DNA of 64,000 nucleotides from Actinopolyspora erythraea. GTDB lineage: Bacteria; Actinomycetota; Actinomycetes; Mycobacteriales; Pseudonocardiaceae. A program made the position numbers and the translations under genes. Location: positions 1,736,001 through 1,800,000 of the forward strand of contig NZ_CP022752.1 of assembly GCF_002263515.1 (NCBI RefSeq), given 5' to 3'. The notes beneath the pieces were generated by a model. The model worked only from the letters and a program-made list of their open reading frames with translations. It was not told the origin of the DNA and made no database searches. The first letter of the stretch is position 1. Every line of letters starts with the position of its first letter. This document shows positions 38,044 through 47,112 of the stretch, piece by piece.

Positions 38044-38720
38044 TCACCCCAGGACGAACGGGAGCCTCGTGGCCAGCTCGCCCAGCTCCGCCCGTTCCGC
38101 GTCGTTCGGGAGCCTACGACCCGTGCCGAGCAGCAGTGCGTCGGTGTCTGACAGCGCGGTGGGTCTGACAGCGCGGTGGGGAACGGTGTACCGGCGATGC
38201 TCTCCAGCGTCTCGCGAGCCCTGGCGAGCCCCTCGGCAGGCGGGCCGGGCACGTCGGGGGAGGTGCGCGACCAGGTCGGGATGGTGCAGTTTCCACTCCA
38301 CGACGTACGCCGCCAGGTAGTCTCACCAGCGGTGAGAACCTCGCCGCGGGTGCTCACACGCGCGGCGGGATCGGCGAGCTCGGCCGCGCGGCCGGCGGCG
38401 GAGCCGACGTCGTCGAGGTGGAACCGCAGCAGCCACGGCTCCCCGTACGCGGCGGCCAGCCGCACGGTCAGCGCGTCGAGCGGGTCGCCACCGGTCGGCG
38501 GGGTCGCGGTGACCTCCCAGTAGGTGACGGCGTCAGGGGTAGGCTCACCCTCGGCGGGTGTCACCGGGGTGATCAGCACGTCCTGGGCGTCGATGACCAG
38601 GTGACACGCCAGGTCCCGCACCAGTCAGCCGGTGCGGCCGGAGGGCAGCGCGAGGTCCTCGTCCGACAGGTCGGTGACCGCCGTGCGCAACGCCGTCCAG
38701 CAACGCGAGAAGAGATCCAC
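38044..38720 (-). pseudogene. Decayed maleylpyruvate-isomerase-like mycothiol-dependent enzyme
   Basis: The remains encode a DinB/MDMPI-type enzyme that would use mycothiol. From GTG 38720, VDLFSRCWTALRTAVTDLS continues to a TGA (38625-38627) where a Trp (TGG) is expected before LVRDLACHLVID. An extra GA (near 38325) shifts the frame at TAGDYLAAYVVEWKLHH. An extra C in a C-run (near 38260) restores it at DVPGPPAEGLARARETL. A 17-bp tandem duplication (38147-38180) shifts it again before TDALLLGTGRRLPNDAE, and the frame ends at 38044. Undoing the four changes gives one continuous protein of about 220 residues. Decay looks recent. Confidence 0.85.
38147..38180. repeat. 17-bp tandem duplication inside the pseudogene
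   Basis: TCTGACAGCGCGGTGGG occurs at 38147-38163 and immediately again at 38164-38180. Removing one copy restores the downstream reading frame of the isomerase-like pseudogene. Confidence 0.9.
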
Positions 38721-38843
38721 GGCCGGAAAGGTATTGCCCCGCCAGAGCCCCCCGCAAGCGCGTTTCGGCGCGTGATCCGCCCGTTCCGGGCCGAGGGTCC
38801 CCGGAAGCGGTCCTCCCTCGAACGTAGCGGTCCCGACGGCGGG

Positions 38844-39191
38844 TCACAGGTGGCTCAGCACGTTGACCACCCGGCCGTTGGGATCACGGACGAAGAAGCG
38901 GCGCACTCCCCAGTCCTCGTTCCGCAGCGGGTGGACGATCTCCGCGCCGCTTTCCCGCATCGCGGTGTGGACCGCGTCCACGTCGTCCACCTCGACGCTC
39001 AGGTCCGGTACGACCGTCGCGGTCTCGTCGTGGGTCATGAAGGTGACCTGGGCCGTGGGATTCGTGGGGGAAGCGAGCGTCATCACCCAGCCGTGGTTCA
39101 TGACTTCCTCGAACCCCATGAGACCGTAGAAGTCCCTGCTCTCCGCCATGCTCTCCGAGCGGATGTCGGGCATGGCCCGGCGGATGGACAT
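38844..39191 (-). CDS. VOC (glyoxalase/bleomycin-resistance) family protein
   Basis: A 115-residue single vicinal-oxygen-chelate domain with two beta-alpha-beta-beta-beta halves. The start is MSIRRAMPDIRSESM, then SRDFYGLMGFEEVMNHGWVM, and the C-terminal half ends RFFVRDPNGRVVNVLSHL with a family-typical metal/substrate position. No substrate can be assigned. ATG 39191 follows GAGGAG at 8 bases. The flanks are a pseudogene and a nitrilase-family gene. Confidence 0.85.
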   Translation of the reverse strand: MSIRRAMPDIRSESMAESRDFYGLMGFEEVMNHGWVMTLASPTNPTAQVTFMTHDETATVVPDLSVEVDDVDAVHTAMRESGAEIVHPLRNEDWGVRRFFVRDPNGRVVNVLSHL

Positions 39192-39348
39192 GGTCGGCTC
39201 CTCGTCGTCGGGGTGCGGGTCCTTCGCGGATTCTCGCCGCCGCGGCGTCGCGGCGCCACTCCCGTTTCCCGACACAGTGGACCCGGTGGTGGTCTCGCAC
39301 GCGCTCCGGCGTCGACGGCCAGGAGCCGCTGGTGCTCGCCGGGGACGT

Positions 39349-40140
39349 TCAGAACTTCCGGTTGGCCAGCACCGGAATCTCCTCCCGGGCCCGCTCGGCG
39401 CGTTCGGGGGCGATGTCGGTGATCAGTACGTCCGGTTCGGCTTCGAGCTGGTCGTGTATCACGCCGTAGGGGGTGATCACGGCGCTGTACCCGATCCCGG
39501 TGGGGGCTTTGGCCGCCGGTTCCCGGCCGATGCTGCGCGGATCGGCCTGTCCGCAGGCGAGCACCCACGAGGTGGAGTCCAGCGCCCTGGCCCGGACGAG
39601 CAGCTCCCACTGCTCCCGCTTGCCCGTTCCAGCGCCCCACGAAGCGGAGGTCACCAGCACCGAGGCGCCGCGTTCGGCCAGTGTGGTGAACAGCCCGGGA
39701 AAGCGGACGTCGTAGCAGGTCGTCAGTCCCACGGTGGCGCTCGGCAGCCGCACGGTCAGCGACTGCTCCCCGGGGGCCACGGTGCGCGACTCGGCGAAGT
39801 CGAACGCGTCGTAGAGGTGGACCTTGTCGTAACGTGCCCGCGTTCCCGGGCCGGTCACCAGCAGCGTGTTGTTCACCCGGCCGTCGTCGGCGGGGGTGAA
39901 CATACCCGCCACGACGGTGACACCGGCATCCTCGGCGAGCCTGCCCACCTCACCCGCCCACGGGCCGTCCAGTGGTTCGGCCAGCGGTGCCAGCGGGACC
40001 CCGAAGCAGGCCATGGTGGCTTCCGGGAAGACCGCGAGCTCCGCGCCGGCCTCGGCGGCACGCCGCACTCCTCCAGCCACGAGTTCCAGATTTGCGTTCG
40101 GGTCCGGTGTGGACGCGATCTGACACAGCGCGACGCGCAC
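39349..40140 (-). CDS. Carbon-nitrogen hydrolase (nitrilase superfamily)
   Basis: A 263-residue amidase of the nitrilase superfamily. The Glu-Lys-Cys triad is visible as E40 (AVFPEATMA), K106 (RYDKVHLYD) and C142 (TTCYDVRFP). The length and motif context fit omega-amidase / NIT2-like or deaminated-glutathione amidase enzymes; the substrate cannot be fixed from sequence alone. GTG 40140 is chosen because GGGAGGA lies just upstream. It is divergent from the ABC importer lipoprotein gene, with a 130-base shared spacer. Confidence 0.9.
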   Translation of the reverse strand: MRVALCQIASTPDPNANLELVAGGVRRAAEAGAELAVFPEATMACFGVPLAPLAEPLDGPWAGEVGRLAEDAGVTVVAGMFTPADDGRVNNTLLVTGPGTRARYDKVHLYDAFDFAESRTVAPGEQSLTVRLPSATVGLTTCYDVRFPGLFTTLAERGASVLVTSASWGAGTGKREQWELLVRARALDSTSWVLACGQADPRSIGREPAAKAPTGIGYSAVITPYGVIHDQLEAEPDVLITDIAPERAERAREEIPVLANRKF

Positions 40141-40234
40141 TTGGTCCTCCCGTGGTGGCCTGACTGCGCGTCCATCCTCCCACGAGCCGCCAACTCGCGG
40201 GGAGCGATATCGGGGTAGGCAACGTCTCATCCTG

Positions 40235-40270
40235 TTGCCATTCGGTTGCAGCAGTTTCTAGGGTTCTCCC
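40235..40270 (+). promoter_or_regulatory. Leaderless promoter of the peptide ABC operon
   Basis: TTGCCA (40235-40240), 18 bases, TAGGGT (40259-40264), 6 bases, GTG. Both hexamers are close to consensus and the predicted transcript starts on the start codon; no ribosome site precedes it. Confidence 0.7.
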
Positions 40271-41860
40271 GTGCTGAACCGGCGTACACTGATCACCTCC
40301 TCCATGGCGGCCCTCGCCGTGGCGGGCACTTCCTGCGCGGCCCCGAGCGGAGCCGGCGGGGGAGATCCCGCGAGCATGCTGCTGGCAGACGGGTACGAGC
40401 CGAGCAGCCTCAACCCGCTGCTGGGCTATGCCCGCTGGGGAGCGGCCAAGTTCTACGACGGGCTGCTCGCCTTCGACGGCAACGGACGACTGCGCCCGGC
40501 GCTGGCGGCCGAGCAACCCCGCCCCTCGGACGACGCGCGCACCTGGACGGTGCGGCTGCGGCGCGGCGTGAAGTTCCACAACGGCGAACCGTTCGGCGCG
40601 CGCGACGTGGTCGCCACCTATCGCGCCGCCGTCGACCCGGCCTACGCCGCCACGATCAGTTCCGGGCTGTCGATGCTCGACGAGGTCGAGGCGGTGGACG
40701 AGCACACCGTGCGGTTCCGGCTCAACATTCCCTACGCCGCCTGGCCCGCTCGGATGGTGATGGGCATACTCCCCGAGTCCGCCCTGGCCGAAGCGGCACC
40801 GCAGGAGAATTCCCCGCTCAACACCCAGCCGGTCGGCACCGGTCCCTACCGGCTCGCCGAGTGGCGGCGCGGGGAGCGGATGGTCTGGCGCGCCAACCGG
40901 GACTACTGGGGCGGCGCCCCCCGGATCGCCGAGATCACCGTCGTGTTCGCCACCGACGACAACACCCGTGCGCAGCGGGTGCAGGCAGGCGAGTTCGACG
41001 GCACCGTACTGCCGCCCCTGCTGGCCGAACGCGTGGGCGGCGACGCTTATCGGACCGTGCACCACGACACCGCCGACTACCGGGCCATCACCCTGCCCGC
41101 CGACCACCCGGTCACGGGTGATCCCGCCGTGCGGATGGCGCTCAACCTGGCGGCGAACCGCTCCGAGATGGTCGACAGCCTGCTCGGTGGGCACGGCGAA
41201 CCCGCCTACACCCCGATCCCACCGTCCATGGAGCGGTTCCACGAGCCCGAGGCGAGGTTGGAGTTCGACCAGCGGCGGGCTCGCGAGCTCCTGGAGGAAG
41301 GGGGCTGGCGGAGCGGTTCGGACGGGGTCCGGACCAGGAACGGCACTCGCGCGAGCTTCACCGTGATGTACTTCGCCGACGACACGCTCCGCAAGAAGTT
41401 CGCCCAGGCGTTCGCCTCGGACGCGGGCAAGGTGGGAGTACGGGTCGAACTGGCCGGAGTGGACCGCACCGAGGCGGCCGAGCGCATCGGCACCGACGCG
41501 ATCGTGCTGGGCGGGGGAACCCCCCTCGACCCCGATCCGCAGACGTATCCCGGACTGCACTCCTCGATGATCGGCACCGGCACCTACCGCAATCCGGCCA
41601 AGTACCGCAACAGCCGGGTGGACGCGGCGCTGGACGCGGGGAGGAGCACCGTGGACCCGGCCGAGCGGGCACGGCACTACAAGGAGGCGCAACGCGCCTA
41701 CGTCGAGGACCCGGGGCTGGTCTACCTCGCGTTCATCCAGCACAGCTACGTGGTGCGCACCGGCGTCTGGAACGGTTACCAATCCGTCGTGGAACCGCAC
41801 ACGCACGGTACGACCTGGGGACCGTGGTGGAACGTCGAGGACTGGACACCGAAGGAGTGA
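40271..41860 (+). CDS. ABC transporter substrate-binding lipoprotein (oligopeptide/nickel family)
   Basis: Binding protein of family SBP_bac_5, which captures peptides, nickel complexes or similar ligands outside the cell. The N-terminal signal ends in a lipobox (AVAGTSCAAP) with Cys22 as the lipidation site. The mature part has DGYEPSSLNPLLGYARWGAA, LRRGVKFHNGEPFGARDVV and GTGPYRLAEWRRGERMVW, characteristic of the family. It has 529 residues, the expected size. It begins a five-gene importer operon and its stop overlaps the first permease start (GTGA). Confidence 0.93.
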   Translation: MLNRRTLITSSMAALAVAGTSCAAPSGAGGGDPASMLLADGYEPSSLNPLLGYARWGAAKFYDGLLAFDGNGRLRPALAAEQPRPSDDARTWTVRLRRGVKFHNGEPFGARDVVATYRAAVDPAYAATISSGLSMLDEVEAVDEHTVRFRLNIPYAAWPARMVMGILPESALAEAAPQENSPLNTQPVGTGPYRLAEWRRGERMVWRANRDYWGGAPRIAEITVVFATDDNTRAQRVQAGEFDGTVLPPLLAERVGGDAYRTVHHDTADYRAITLPADHPVTGDPAVRMALNLAANRSEMVDSLLGGHGEPAYTPIPPSMERFHEPEARLEFDQRRARELLEEGGWRSGSDGVRTRNGTRASFTVMYFADDTLRKKFAQAFASDAGKVGVRVELAGVDRTEAAERIGTDAIVLGGGTPLDPDPQTYPGLHSSMIGTGTYRNPAKYRNSRVDAALDAGRSTVDPAERARHYKEAQRAYVEDPGLVYLAFIQHSYVVRTGVWNGYQSVVEPHTHGTTWGPWWNVEDWTPKE

Positions 41861-42867
41861 GCGGCCGAGTGTCACCTCCCGGCCGCAGCGGGCGGGCGAC
41901 GGCGGTGGCCGGACTGGTCGCGCGTCGCATCGCGCTGGCCGTACCCGTGCTGCTGTTCGTCTCGCTGGCGGTGTTCCTGCTCGCGGCGGCCTCGCCGTTC
42001 GATCCGATCCACCAGTACTACGGGGTTCAGATCTTCGACGCGTCCGCGGCCGACGTGGCCCGGGTGCGAGAGCAACTGGGACTGGACCGCCCGGTGCCGC
42101 TGCGGTTCCTGGACTGGCTGGGCGGAGTCCTTTCCGGTGATCTCGGCGTGTCCCGCTCGATGCGCCGGCCGGTCGCCGGTGTGCTGGCGGAGCGCCTGCC
42201 CTGGACGCTGCTGCTCGCGGGCTGCGGACTGGCGCTGGCCGTGGTGTTCTCGCTGTTCGTCGGCACGCTGGCCGCCTGGCGCCAGGGTGGATGGCTCGAC
42301 CGGTTGATCACGGCGGTCGGTCACGCCCTGGAGGGGATTCCGCCCTTCGTGGTGGCGCTGCTGGCTATCGCGTCGTTCTCGCTCGGGCTCGGCTGGTTGC
42401 CGGTGGCCGGGCTCACCGACGCGGGCAGCGCGCTCGGCCCGGCCCAGGTGGCCGAACACCTGGTGCTTCCGGCAGCGGTGTTGGGGCTCTCGCAGAGCCC
42501 CTGGCTCGTGCTGCACGTGCGACAGTCACTGCTGGCCGCCTTCACCGAGGACCACGTCACCGGTGCCCGGGCGAGAGGACTGCGCGAGCGCGTCGTGGTG
42601 CTGCGGCACGCCCTTCCCACGGCGCTGCTGCCGTTCGTGACGCTGATCGGCGCTCGTGTCCCGGAGCTGGTGACCGGGGCGGTGCTGGTGGAGGAGGTCT
42701 TCTCCTGGCCGGGAGTGGCCTCCGCCGTGGTCACCGCCGCGCGAGCGGCCGACTACCCACTGCTGGCGATCCTGACACTGCTGGCCACGGCCGCTGTGCT
42801 GCTCGGCTCCCTGCTGGCCGACGTGGCGGCCGTACTACTGGATCCGAGGGTCTCCGCTGATGGTTGA
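41857..42867 (+). CDS. ABC transporter permease (DppB/OppB type)
   Basis: First inner-membrane subunit of the importer. It has six predicted helices in 336 residues. The extracytoplasmic loop has VREQLGLDRPVPLRFLDWLG, typical of DppB. The EAA loop ARARGLRERVVVLRHALPTA near residue 240 contacts an ATPase. GTG 41857 overlaps the lipoprotein stop; GTG 41869 is an alternative. It ends eight bases inside the next gene. Confidence 0.92.
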   Translation: MSGRVSPPGRSGRATAVAGLVARRIALAVPVLLFVSLAVFLLAAASPFDPIHQYYGVQIFDASAADVARVREQLGLDRPVPLRFLDWLGGVLSGDLGVSRSMRRPVAGVLAERLPWTLLLAGCGLALAVVFSLFVGTLAAWRQGGWLDRLITAVGHALEGIPPFVVALLAIASFSLGLGWLPVAGLTDAGSALGPAQVAEHLVLPAAVLGLSQSPWLVLHVRQSLLAAFTEDHVTGARARGLRERVVVLRHALPTALLPFVTLIGARVPELVTGAVLVEEVFSWPGVASAVVTAARAADYPLLAILTLLATAAVLLGSLLADVAAVLLDPRVSADG

Positions 42868-43783
42868 GCTCGACTCCCACGACGCCACCGCCCGTGGACA
42901 CCGCCCCTGGCGCAGCGCCGCGCGCGTGCGTGCCGGAACCGCGCGTGGCACCGGTGGTGCCGCACGGGCGCGACTGCGCCTCGGCGCCGCGGTCAGCGTG
43001 CTGGTCCTGCTCGCACTGGCGGCGCTGCTGGTGCCCGCGCTGTCCAGCGCCCCCGGCACCGTGGACTACCAGGCCGTTCGCCTGCCGCCCGGTCCCGGGC
43101 ACCCGTTCGGCACCGACACCTCGGGAAGGGACCTGTTCGTCCGCTCCCTCGCGGGACTGCGCGTATCCCTGCTGGTCGCCGTGGTCAGCACCGTGGTGTC
43201 CACGGTGCTCGGCACCGCGGTGGGAGCCGTCTCGGGTTCCCTCGGCGGCTGGGCGGACCGGCTGTTGATGCGAGTGGTCGACGCGGTCAACGCCGTGCCG
43301 CACCTGCTGCTGGGGATCGTGATCGTCGCGCTCTACCAGGGGACGGTGCTCGCCGTTGTGCTGTCCATCGGCCTGACCCACTGGGCCACCGTCGCGCGTG
43401 TGGTGCGTTCCGAGGTCCTCGGCCTGCGCAACCGCCCCTATGTGGACGCGGCCGTCTCGTCCGGGGCGGGGCGCTGGTGGGTGCTGCGCAAGCACCTGCT
43501 TCCCGCGATCGTGCCCCAGGCGGCACTGTCCGCCGTGCTGCTGGTGCCGCACGCGGTCTTCCACGAGACCGCGTTGAGCTTCCTCGGGCTGGGACTGCCA
43601 CCTCACCTGGCCAGCATCGGCAACATCCTCTCCGACGGCAGGGAGGGAGTGTTGCTCGGTGCCTGGTGGATCGTGGCCTTCCCCGCCGCGCTGCTCGTGG
43701 CCACCACGCTGTCGGTCTCCGGCATCGCCGCGGTCTGGCGCGATCGCGCGGTTCCCACCCGCCGTTCCGAACTGGCGCTGTGA
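42860..43783 (+). CDS. ABC transporter permease (DppC/OppC type)
   Basis: Second membrane subunit, 307 residues. The N-terminal 35 residues are cytoplasmic and Arg-rich. GHPFGTDTSGRDLFVRSLAG is the DppC signature before the transporter helices. The EAA loop is DAAVSSGAGRWWVLRKHLLP near 195. The ATG at 42860 lies within the end of the upstream permease gene, so translation is coupled. A 152-base gap precedes the first ATPase. Confidence 0.92.
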   Translation: MVELDSHDATARGHRPWRSAARVRAGTARGTGGAARARLRLGAAVSVLVLLALAALLVPALSSAPGTVDYQAVRLPPGPGHPFGTDTSGRDLFVRSLAGLRVSLLVAVVSTVVSTVLGTAVGAVSGSLGGWADRLLMRVVDAVNAVPHLLLGIVIVALYQGTVLAVVLSIGLTHWATVARVVRSEVLGLRNRPYVDAAVSSGAGRWWVLRKHLLPAIVPQAALSAVLLVPHAVFHETALSFLGLGLPPHLASIGNILSDGREGVLLGAWWIVAFPAALLVATTLSVSGIAAVWRDRAVPTRRSELAL

Positions 43784-43935
43784 GCCGCCGGTGCTCGACC
43801 AGGTTTCCCCGATCGAACGTCCGGCCGGTGCGGGGCCCCGCCTGGACACCACCCGGACACCGCCCCTCCGACCCGTTCCGGCGGCCCGGCAACGCCGCTC
43901 GGGGCCGGGAGACGATCCTGATGGAGTGATCATCG

Positions 43936-44913
43936 GTGCAGGACCCACCACTGCTGTGGCTGGACGAAATGTCGGTGCGTTTCGAGCTCGGGCGGCGCCG
44001 GGGCTCCGGGCCGGTGCACGCCGTCACCGACGCCGGGGTTCGGCTGTATCCCGGGCAGGTACTGGCCCTGGTGGGCGAGTCCGGTTGCGGTAAGTCCGTG
44101 CTGGCCTCGGCCCTGCTCGGCCTGTTGCCCTCGAACGCCTGGACCCGTGGTCGTGCCTGGCTGCACCCCGGCACGGACGAGGAGGTCGAGCTGCTGTCCA
44201 GCTCCGAACGCGTGCTCGCGCGGCGGGTCCGGGGCAGGCGGATCGGTCTGGTGCCGCAGTCGGCCGCGACGCACCTGACCCCGGTGCGTACCGCACGCGA
44301 CCAGCTGGCCGAGACCTTCCGAGAGCTGCGCGGCCGCGTCGATCCCGGTTCGGTGGACGAGCTGGCCGGGCGCGTCGGGCTCGCCCCGGCGGACCTGGCG
44401 CACTACCCGCACGAGCTGTCCGGCGGCATGGCCCAGCGCGTCGCGGTGGCCTCGGCACTGGTGGCCGAACCCTCCGTGGTCATCGCCGACGAGCCGACCA
44501 CCGGGCTGGACCGGCCGTTGGTCGATCGCGTCACGGACCTGCTCGGCGAACTCGCCGACCGGAACAGAGGAGTGTTGTTGATCACCCATGATCTGGCCGC
44601 CGCCAAGCGCGTGGCCACTCACGTGGCGGTGATGTACGCCAGCCGGGTGGTGGAGAGCGGCCCGGCTGAGGAAGTGTTCCACCGGCCCTGGCATCCCTAC
44701 ACGAAAGGGTTGCTGGAAGCCATGCCGGAGGCGGGGTTCCAGCCCGTCCCGGGGCACCCGCCCGCACTCACCGAGCTCGCCGAGCTGGAGCGGGAGTGGG
44801 GTTGTGTGTTCTGCCTGCGCTGTCCGGACACGCCCGGCGTGGCTCCCTGCAACGGGGATCCCGCGCTCGTCGAGTACGGCAGCAGGTCGGTCGCGGCCCA
44901 TCCGCCATGCTGA
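43936..44913 (+). CDS. ABC transporter ATPase (DppD/OppD type)
   Basis: First nucleotide-binding subunit, 325 residues. Walker A is GESGCGKS at 47-54, the signature is LSGGMAQRVAVASALV near 163, and Walker B is VVIADEPTTGLD. The C-terminal oligopeptide-transporter extension contains CVFCLRCPDTPGVAPC, in the position where DppD-type proteins carry clustered cysteines. The start is GTG 43936. The stop lies inside the next gene. Confidence 0.93.
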   Translation: MQDPPLLWLDEMSVRFELGRRRGSGPVHAVTDAGVRLYPGQVLALVGESGCGKSVLASALLGLLPSNAWTRGRAWLHPGTDEEVELLSSSERVLARRVRGRRIGLVPQSAATHLTPVRTARDQLAETFRELRGRVDPGSVDELAGRVGLAPADLAHYPHELSGGMAQRVAVASALVAEPSVVIADEPTTGLDRPLVDRVTDLLGELADRNRGVLLITHDLAAAKRVATHVAVMYASRVVESGPAEEVFHRPWHPYTKGLLEAMPEAGFQPVPGHPPALTELAELEREWGCVFCLRCPDTPGVAPCNGDPALVEYGSRSVAAHPPC

Positions 44914-45548
44914 GGGCGAGAGAGGTGGTCGCGGGCTACGACCGTGGCCGCGCGGTGCTCGACGGAGTGGACGTCGTGGTGCCGCCGGGGGCGGTTCGTG
45001 GGCTCGCTGGGCCGAGCGGATGCGGCAAGTCGACGCTCGCCCGTGTGCTGGCGTTGCTGCAACGCCCCTGGTCGGGCACCGTCGAGCTGGACGGTCGCCC
45101 GGTCCGGGGCGCCCGGTACTCGGTACCGGCCGAGTTGCGAACGGCGGTGGGGATCGTCTTCCAGCAGCCCCGTCCCGCCGTGGACCCGCGCATGACGCTG
45201 CGCCAGGTCGTCTCGGAGCCGCTGCGAGCGCGCGGCGTACGGCGACCGTGGCGGAGGGTGGGGGAGCTGGCCGAGCTCACCGGGCTCAACGACGAGCTGC
45301 TCGACCGGATGCCGCACGAGGTCAGCGACGGGCAGTTGCAGCGGGCCTGCCTGGCACGGGCGGTGGCGCCGCGCCCGCGCTACCTGGTCTGCGACGAGAT
45401 GACCGGGATGCTGGACGCCTCCACCACGGCCGCGCTCGTCCGGGTGGTCAGGGAGCTGGTGGACGACGAGGGGACCGGGGTGCTGGCCATCAGCCACGAC
45501 GAGTCCCTGCTGCTCGCCTGGGCCGGTGACGACGTCATCCGGTGGTAG
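44907..45548 (+). CDS. ABC transporter ATPase, shortened (DppF/OppF type)
   Basis: Second nucleotide-binding subunit. At 213 residues it is about 100 shorter than most DppF proteins and lacks the usual C-terminal extension. Walker A is GPSGCGKS at 35-42 and Walker B is YLVCDEMTGMLD. The signature is EVSDGQLQRACLARAV, where VSDGQ replaces the common LSGGQ. It may still function as one half of an ATPase heterodimer with the preceding subunit. ATG 44907 lies within the end of that gene. Confidence 0.87.
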   Translation: MLRAREVVAGYDRGRAVLDGVDVVVPPGAVRGLAGPSGCGKSTLARVLALLQRPWSGTVELDGRPVRGARYSVPAELRTAVGIVFQQPRPAVDPRMTLRQVVSEPLRARGVRRPWRRVGELAELTGLNDELLDRMPHEVSDGQLQRACLARAVAPRPRYLVCDEMTGMLDASTTAALVRVVRELVDDEGTGVLAISHDESLLLAWAGDDVIRW

Positions 45549-45642
45549 GGCCGGGAAGTGTGGCAGGGTGAGGTGGTTGTCCAGTGCACGGTCGCCACGT
45601 GCCGTGGTGACCGAGGCGCCCGATTGGTTGTGGAGAGCACTG

Positions 45643-45795
45643 ATGAGTGAACAGACCACGTTCACGCAATGGCGCGAACGAGCCAGGTCGGAGATCCGTG
45701 ATGAACACCCGCAACTGCGTTGGTTGCTGATCACCGCCGCGGTGGTCGTGGTGCTCGGGATCGTGCTGGGGGCCATGGTGCTGCTGCTCGGGTGA
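45643..45795 (+). CDS. Small single-pass membrane protein
   Basis: A 50-residue protein with a charged N-terminal half (TTFTQWRERARSEIRDEH) and one C-terminal transmembrane helix (WLLITAAVVVVLGIVLGAMV). ATG 45643 follows GGAGAG. Function unknown. It lies between the peptide importer and a convergent carboxypeptidase gene, with a strong terminator right after it. Confidence 0.65.
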   Translation: MSEQTTFTQWRERARSEIRDEHPQLRWLLITAAVVVVLGIVLGAMVLLLG

Positions 45796-45800
45796 CGTTC

Positions 45801-45839
45801 CGGGGGTGGGGTCTCCCGGAAGGTGACTCCCCACCCCCG
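45801..45839. terminator. Bidirectional terminator
   Basis: 11-bp perfect arms CGGGGGTGGGG (45801-45811) and CCCCACCCCCG (45829-45839), loop 17 bases. It sits between a forward small protein gene and the reverse M14 peptidase gene, 10 bases after the latter's stop. Confidence 0.75.
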
Positions 45840-45849
45840 CCGGGCGCGC

Positions 45850-47112
45850 TCAGTTGCCCGCCTCGTCCAGCAGCATGGCGACCGCTTCGTCATTGCGACT
45901 GGTCTCCCGCTGGATGACCTCGTCCGGCGGGTAGAAACCGTCGAGACCACCGCCGCTCGGGTACATCTCGAAGGTGAACGAGAGAATCCCGTGTTCGGCC
46001 CACATCCAGTCGTTCACGCTTCCGTCGGTGACGTAGAGGTCGCTGGACTGCATCGGGGTGTAGCCGTTGGTGTCGGCCATCGCGTTGCCCAGTTCGGCGA
46101 ACCTCCGGTACTGCTCCCGCGTCATGCCCGGCGCCGTGTCGGCCGTGGTGTAGCCGTACGGCCACAGGACCAGCTCCGAGAAGCTGTGGAAGTCGATGTG
46201 CGCGGTTATCCGCTGCCTTCCACCCACCACACGTGATTCGACGAAGTCCCGCACCGAGGCGATTTCGGGTGCGGAGAAGGGCGCCGGGCCACGGTAGGTC
46301 GGCTGGCTCGGGTCGCCGCTGGAGCCGCCGCAGCAGCCCCACCGGTAACCCCAGTTGCGGTTCAGGTCCACCGGGGTGCTCTGCCGGTTGCGGCGCCACC
46401 CCCGGTAGTCCGCCCCCGCGACGTCGTATGTCGCACCGTCCGGGTTCACCATGGGGATGATCCAGATCTCCCGGTTGTCGACCGCCTCCGTGATCCCGGG
46501 GTTCGAACCGTAGCCGTCGGTGTAGCGCCGCAGGATGTGCAGGCACATCTCCGCCGTGAGGTGTTCGCGGGCGTGCTGGTTGCAGGTGAACAGCACTTCC
46601 GGTTCCGCTTCGTCCACGTCCGCCCGGTCACTGATCTTGACCACCGGGATGTCCCTGCCCCGCGCCGAGCTCCCCGCCGAGGTGCTGTCGACGATTCCCG
46701 GGTGGTCGGTGGCCGCTTCCTCGATCTCGGCGAGCGTTTCCGAGTAGGTGTGGTAGCCGCTGTCCTCCGGTGGGAACTCGGCCGGGCGCGCCGGTGCGCT
46801 CTGGGACTGGGTGGGCCCGTCCGCTACCCGGTGCAGGGTCATGCCCCGGGAGCGCAGCCGTTCCGCCTGTTCTGGAGTCGCCGTCACGAAGGCCGTGCCC
46901 TCGTCGACCGAGAGCACCAAGGCCCCGGTGCGGTTGACAGCGGTGCGCGAGGCGGGGTCGGTCTCCGGTACGCGGTACACGGCCCGCGCCGAATCCGGTT
47001 CGGCTTCACCCGCGGTCACCGGGTCGGCTGTAGCCGACTGCGTGACCGGCAGTACGAACAGCAACGTTGTGACGGACAACGCCGTCACTGTCCGTCGTCG
47101 TAGCGGATACAT
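45850..47112 (-). CDS. Secreted M14 zinc carboxypeptidase
   Basis: A 420-residue secreted metallocarboxypeptidase. A Sec signal peptide covers about residues 1-29 (TVTALSVTTLLFVLPVTQSA). A propeptide-like region follows to about 115. The catalytic domain has zinc ligands H180 and E183 (NQHAREH) and H309 (IDFHSFSE), the Arg/Asn pair in DLNRNWGYRW, Y360 and the catalytic E382 (TFEMYP). ATG 47112 follows GGAGAGG. Its neighbour is a peptide importer, so it may feed extracellular peptide use; that link is inferred. Confidence 0.92.
   Translation of the reverse strand: MYPLRRRTVTALSVTTLLFVLPVTQSATADPVTAGEAEPDSARAVYRVPETDPASRTAVNRTGALVLSVDEGTAFVTATPEQAERLRSRGMTLHRVADGPTQSQSAPARPAEFPPEDSGYHTYSETLAEIEEAATDHPGIVDSTSAGSSARGRDIPVVKISDRADVDEAEPEVLFTCNQHAREHLTAEMCLHILRRYTDGYGSNPGITEAVDNREIWIIPMVNPDGATYDVAGADYRGWRRNRQSTPVDLNRNWGYRWGCCGGSSGDPSQPTYRGPAPFSAPEIASVRDFVESRVVGGRQRITAHIDFHSFSELVLWPYGYTTADTAPGMTREQYRRFAELGNAMADTNGYTPMQSSDLYVTDGSVNDWMWAEHGILSFTFEMYPSGGGLDGFYPPDEVIQRETSRNDEAVAMLLDEAGN

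Noticed and set aside
38545..38847. A 100-codon reverse frame overlapping the pseudogene start
   Set aside because: Its product is an Arg/Gly-rich shadow; the isomerase-like residues are in the neighbouring frame.
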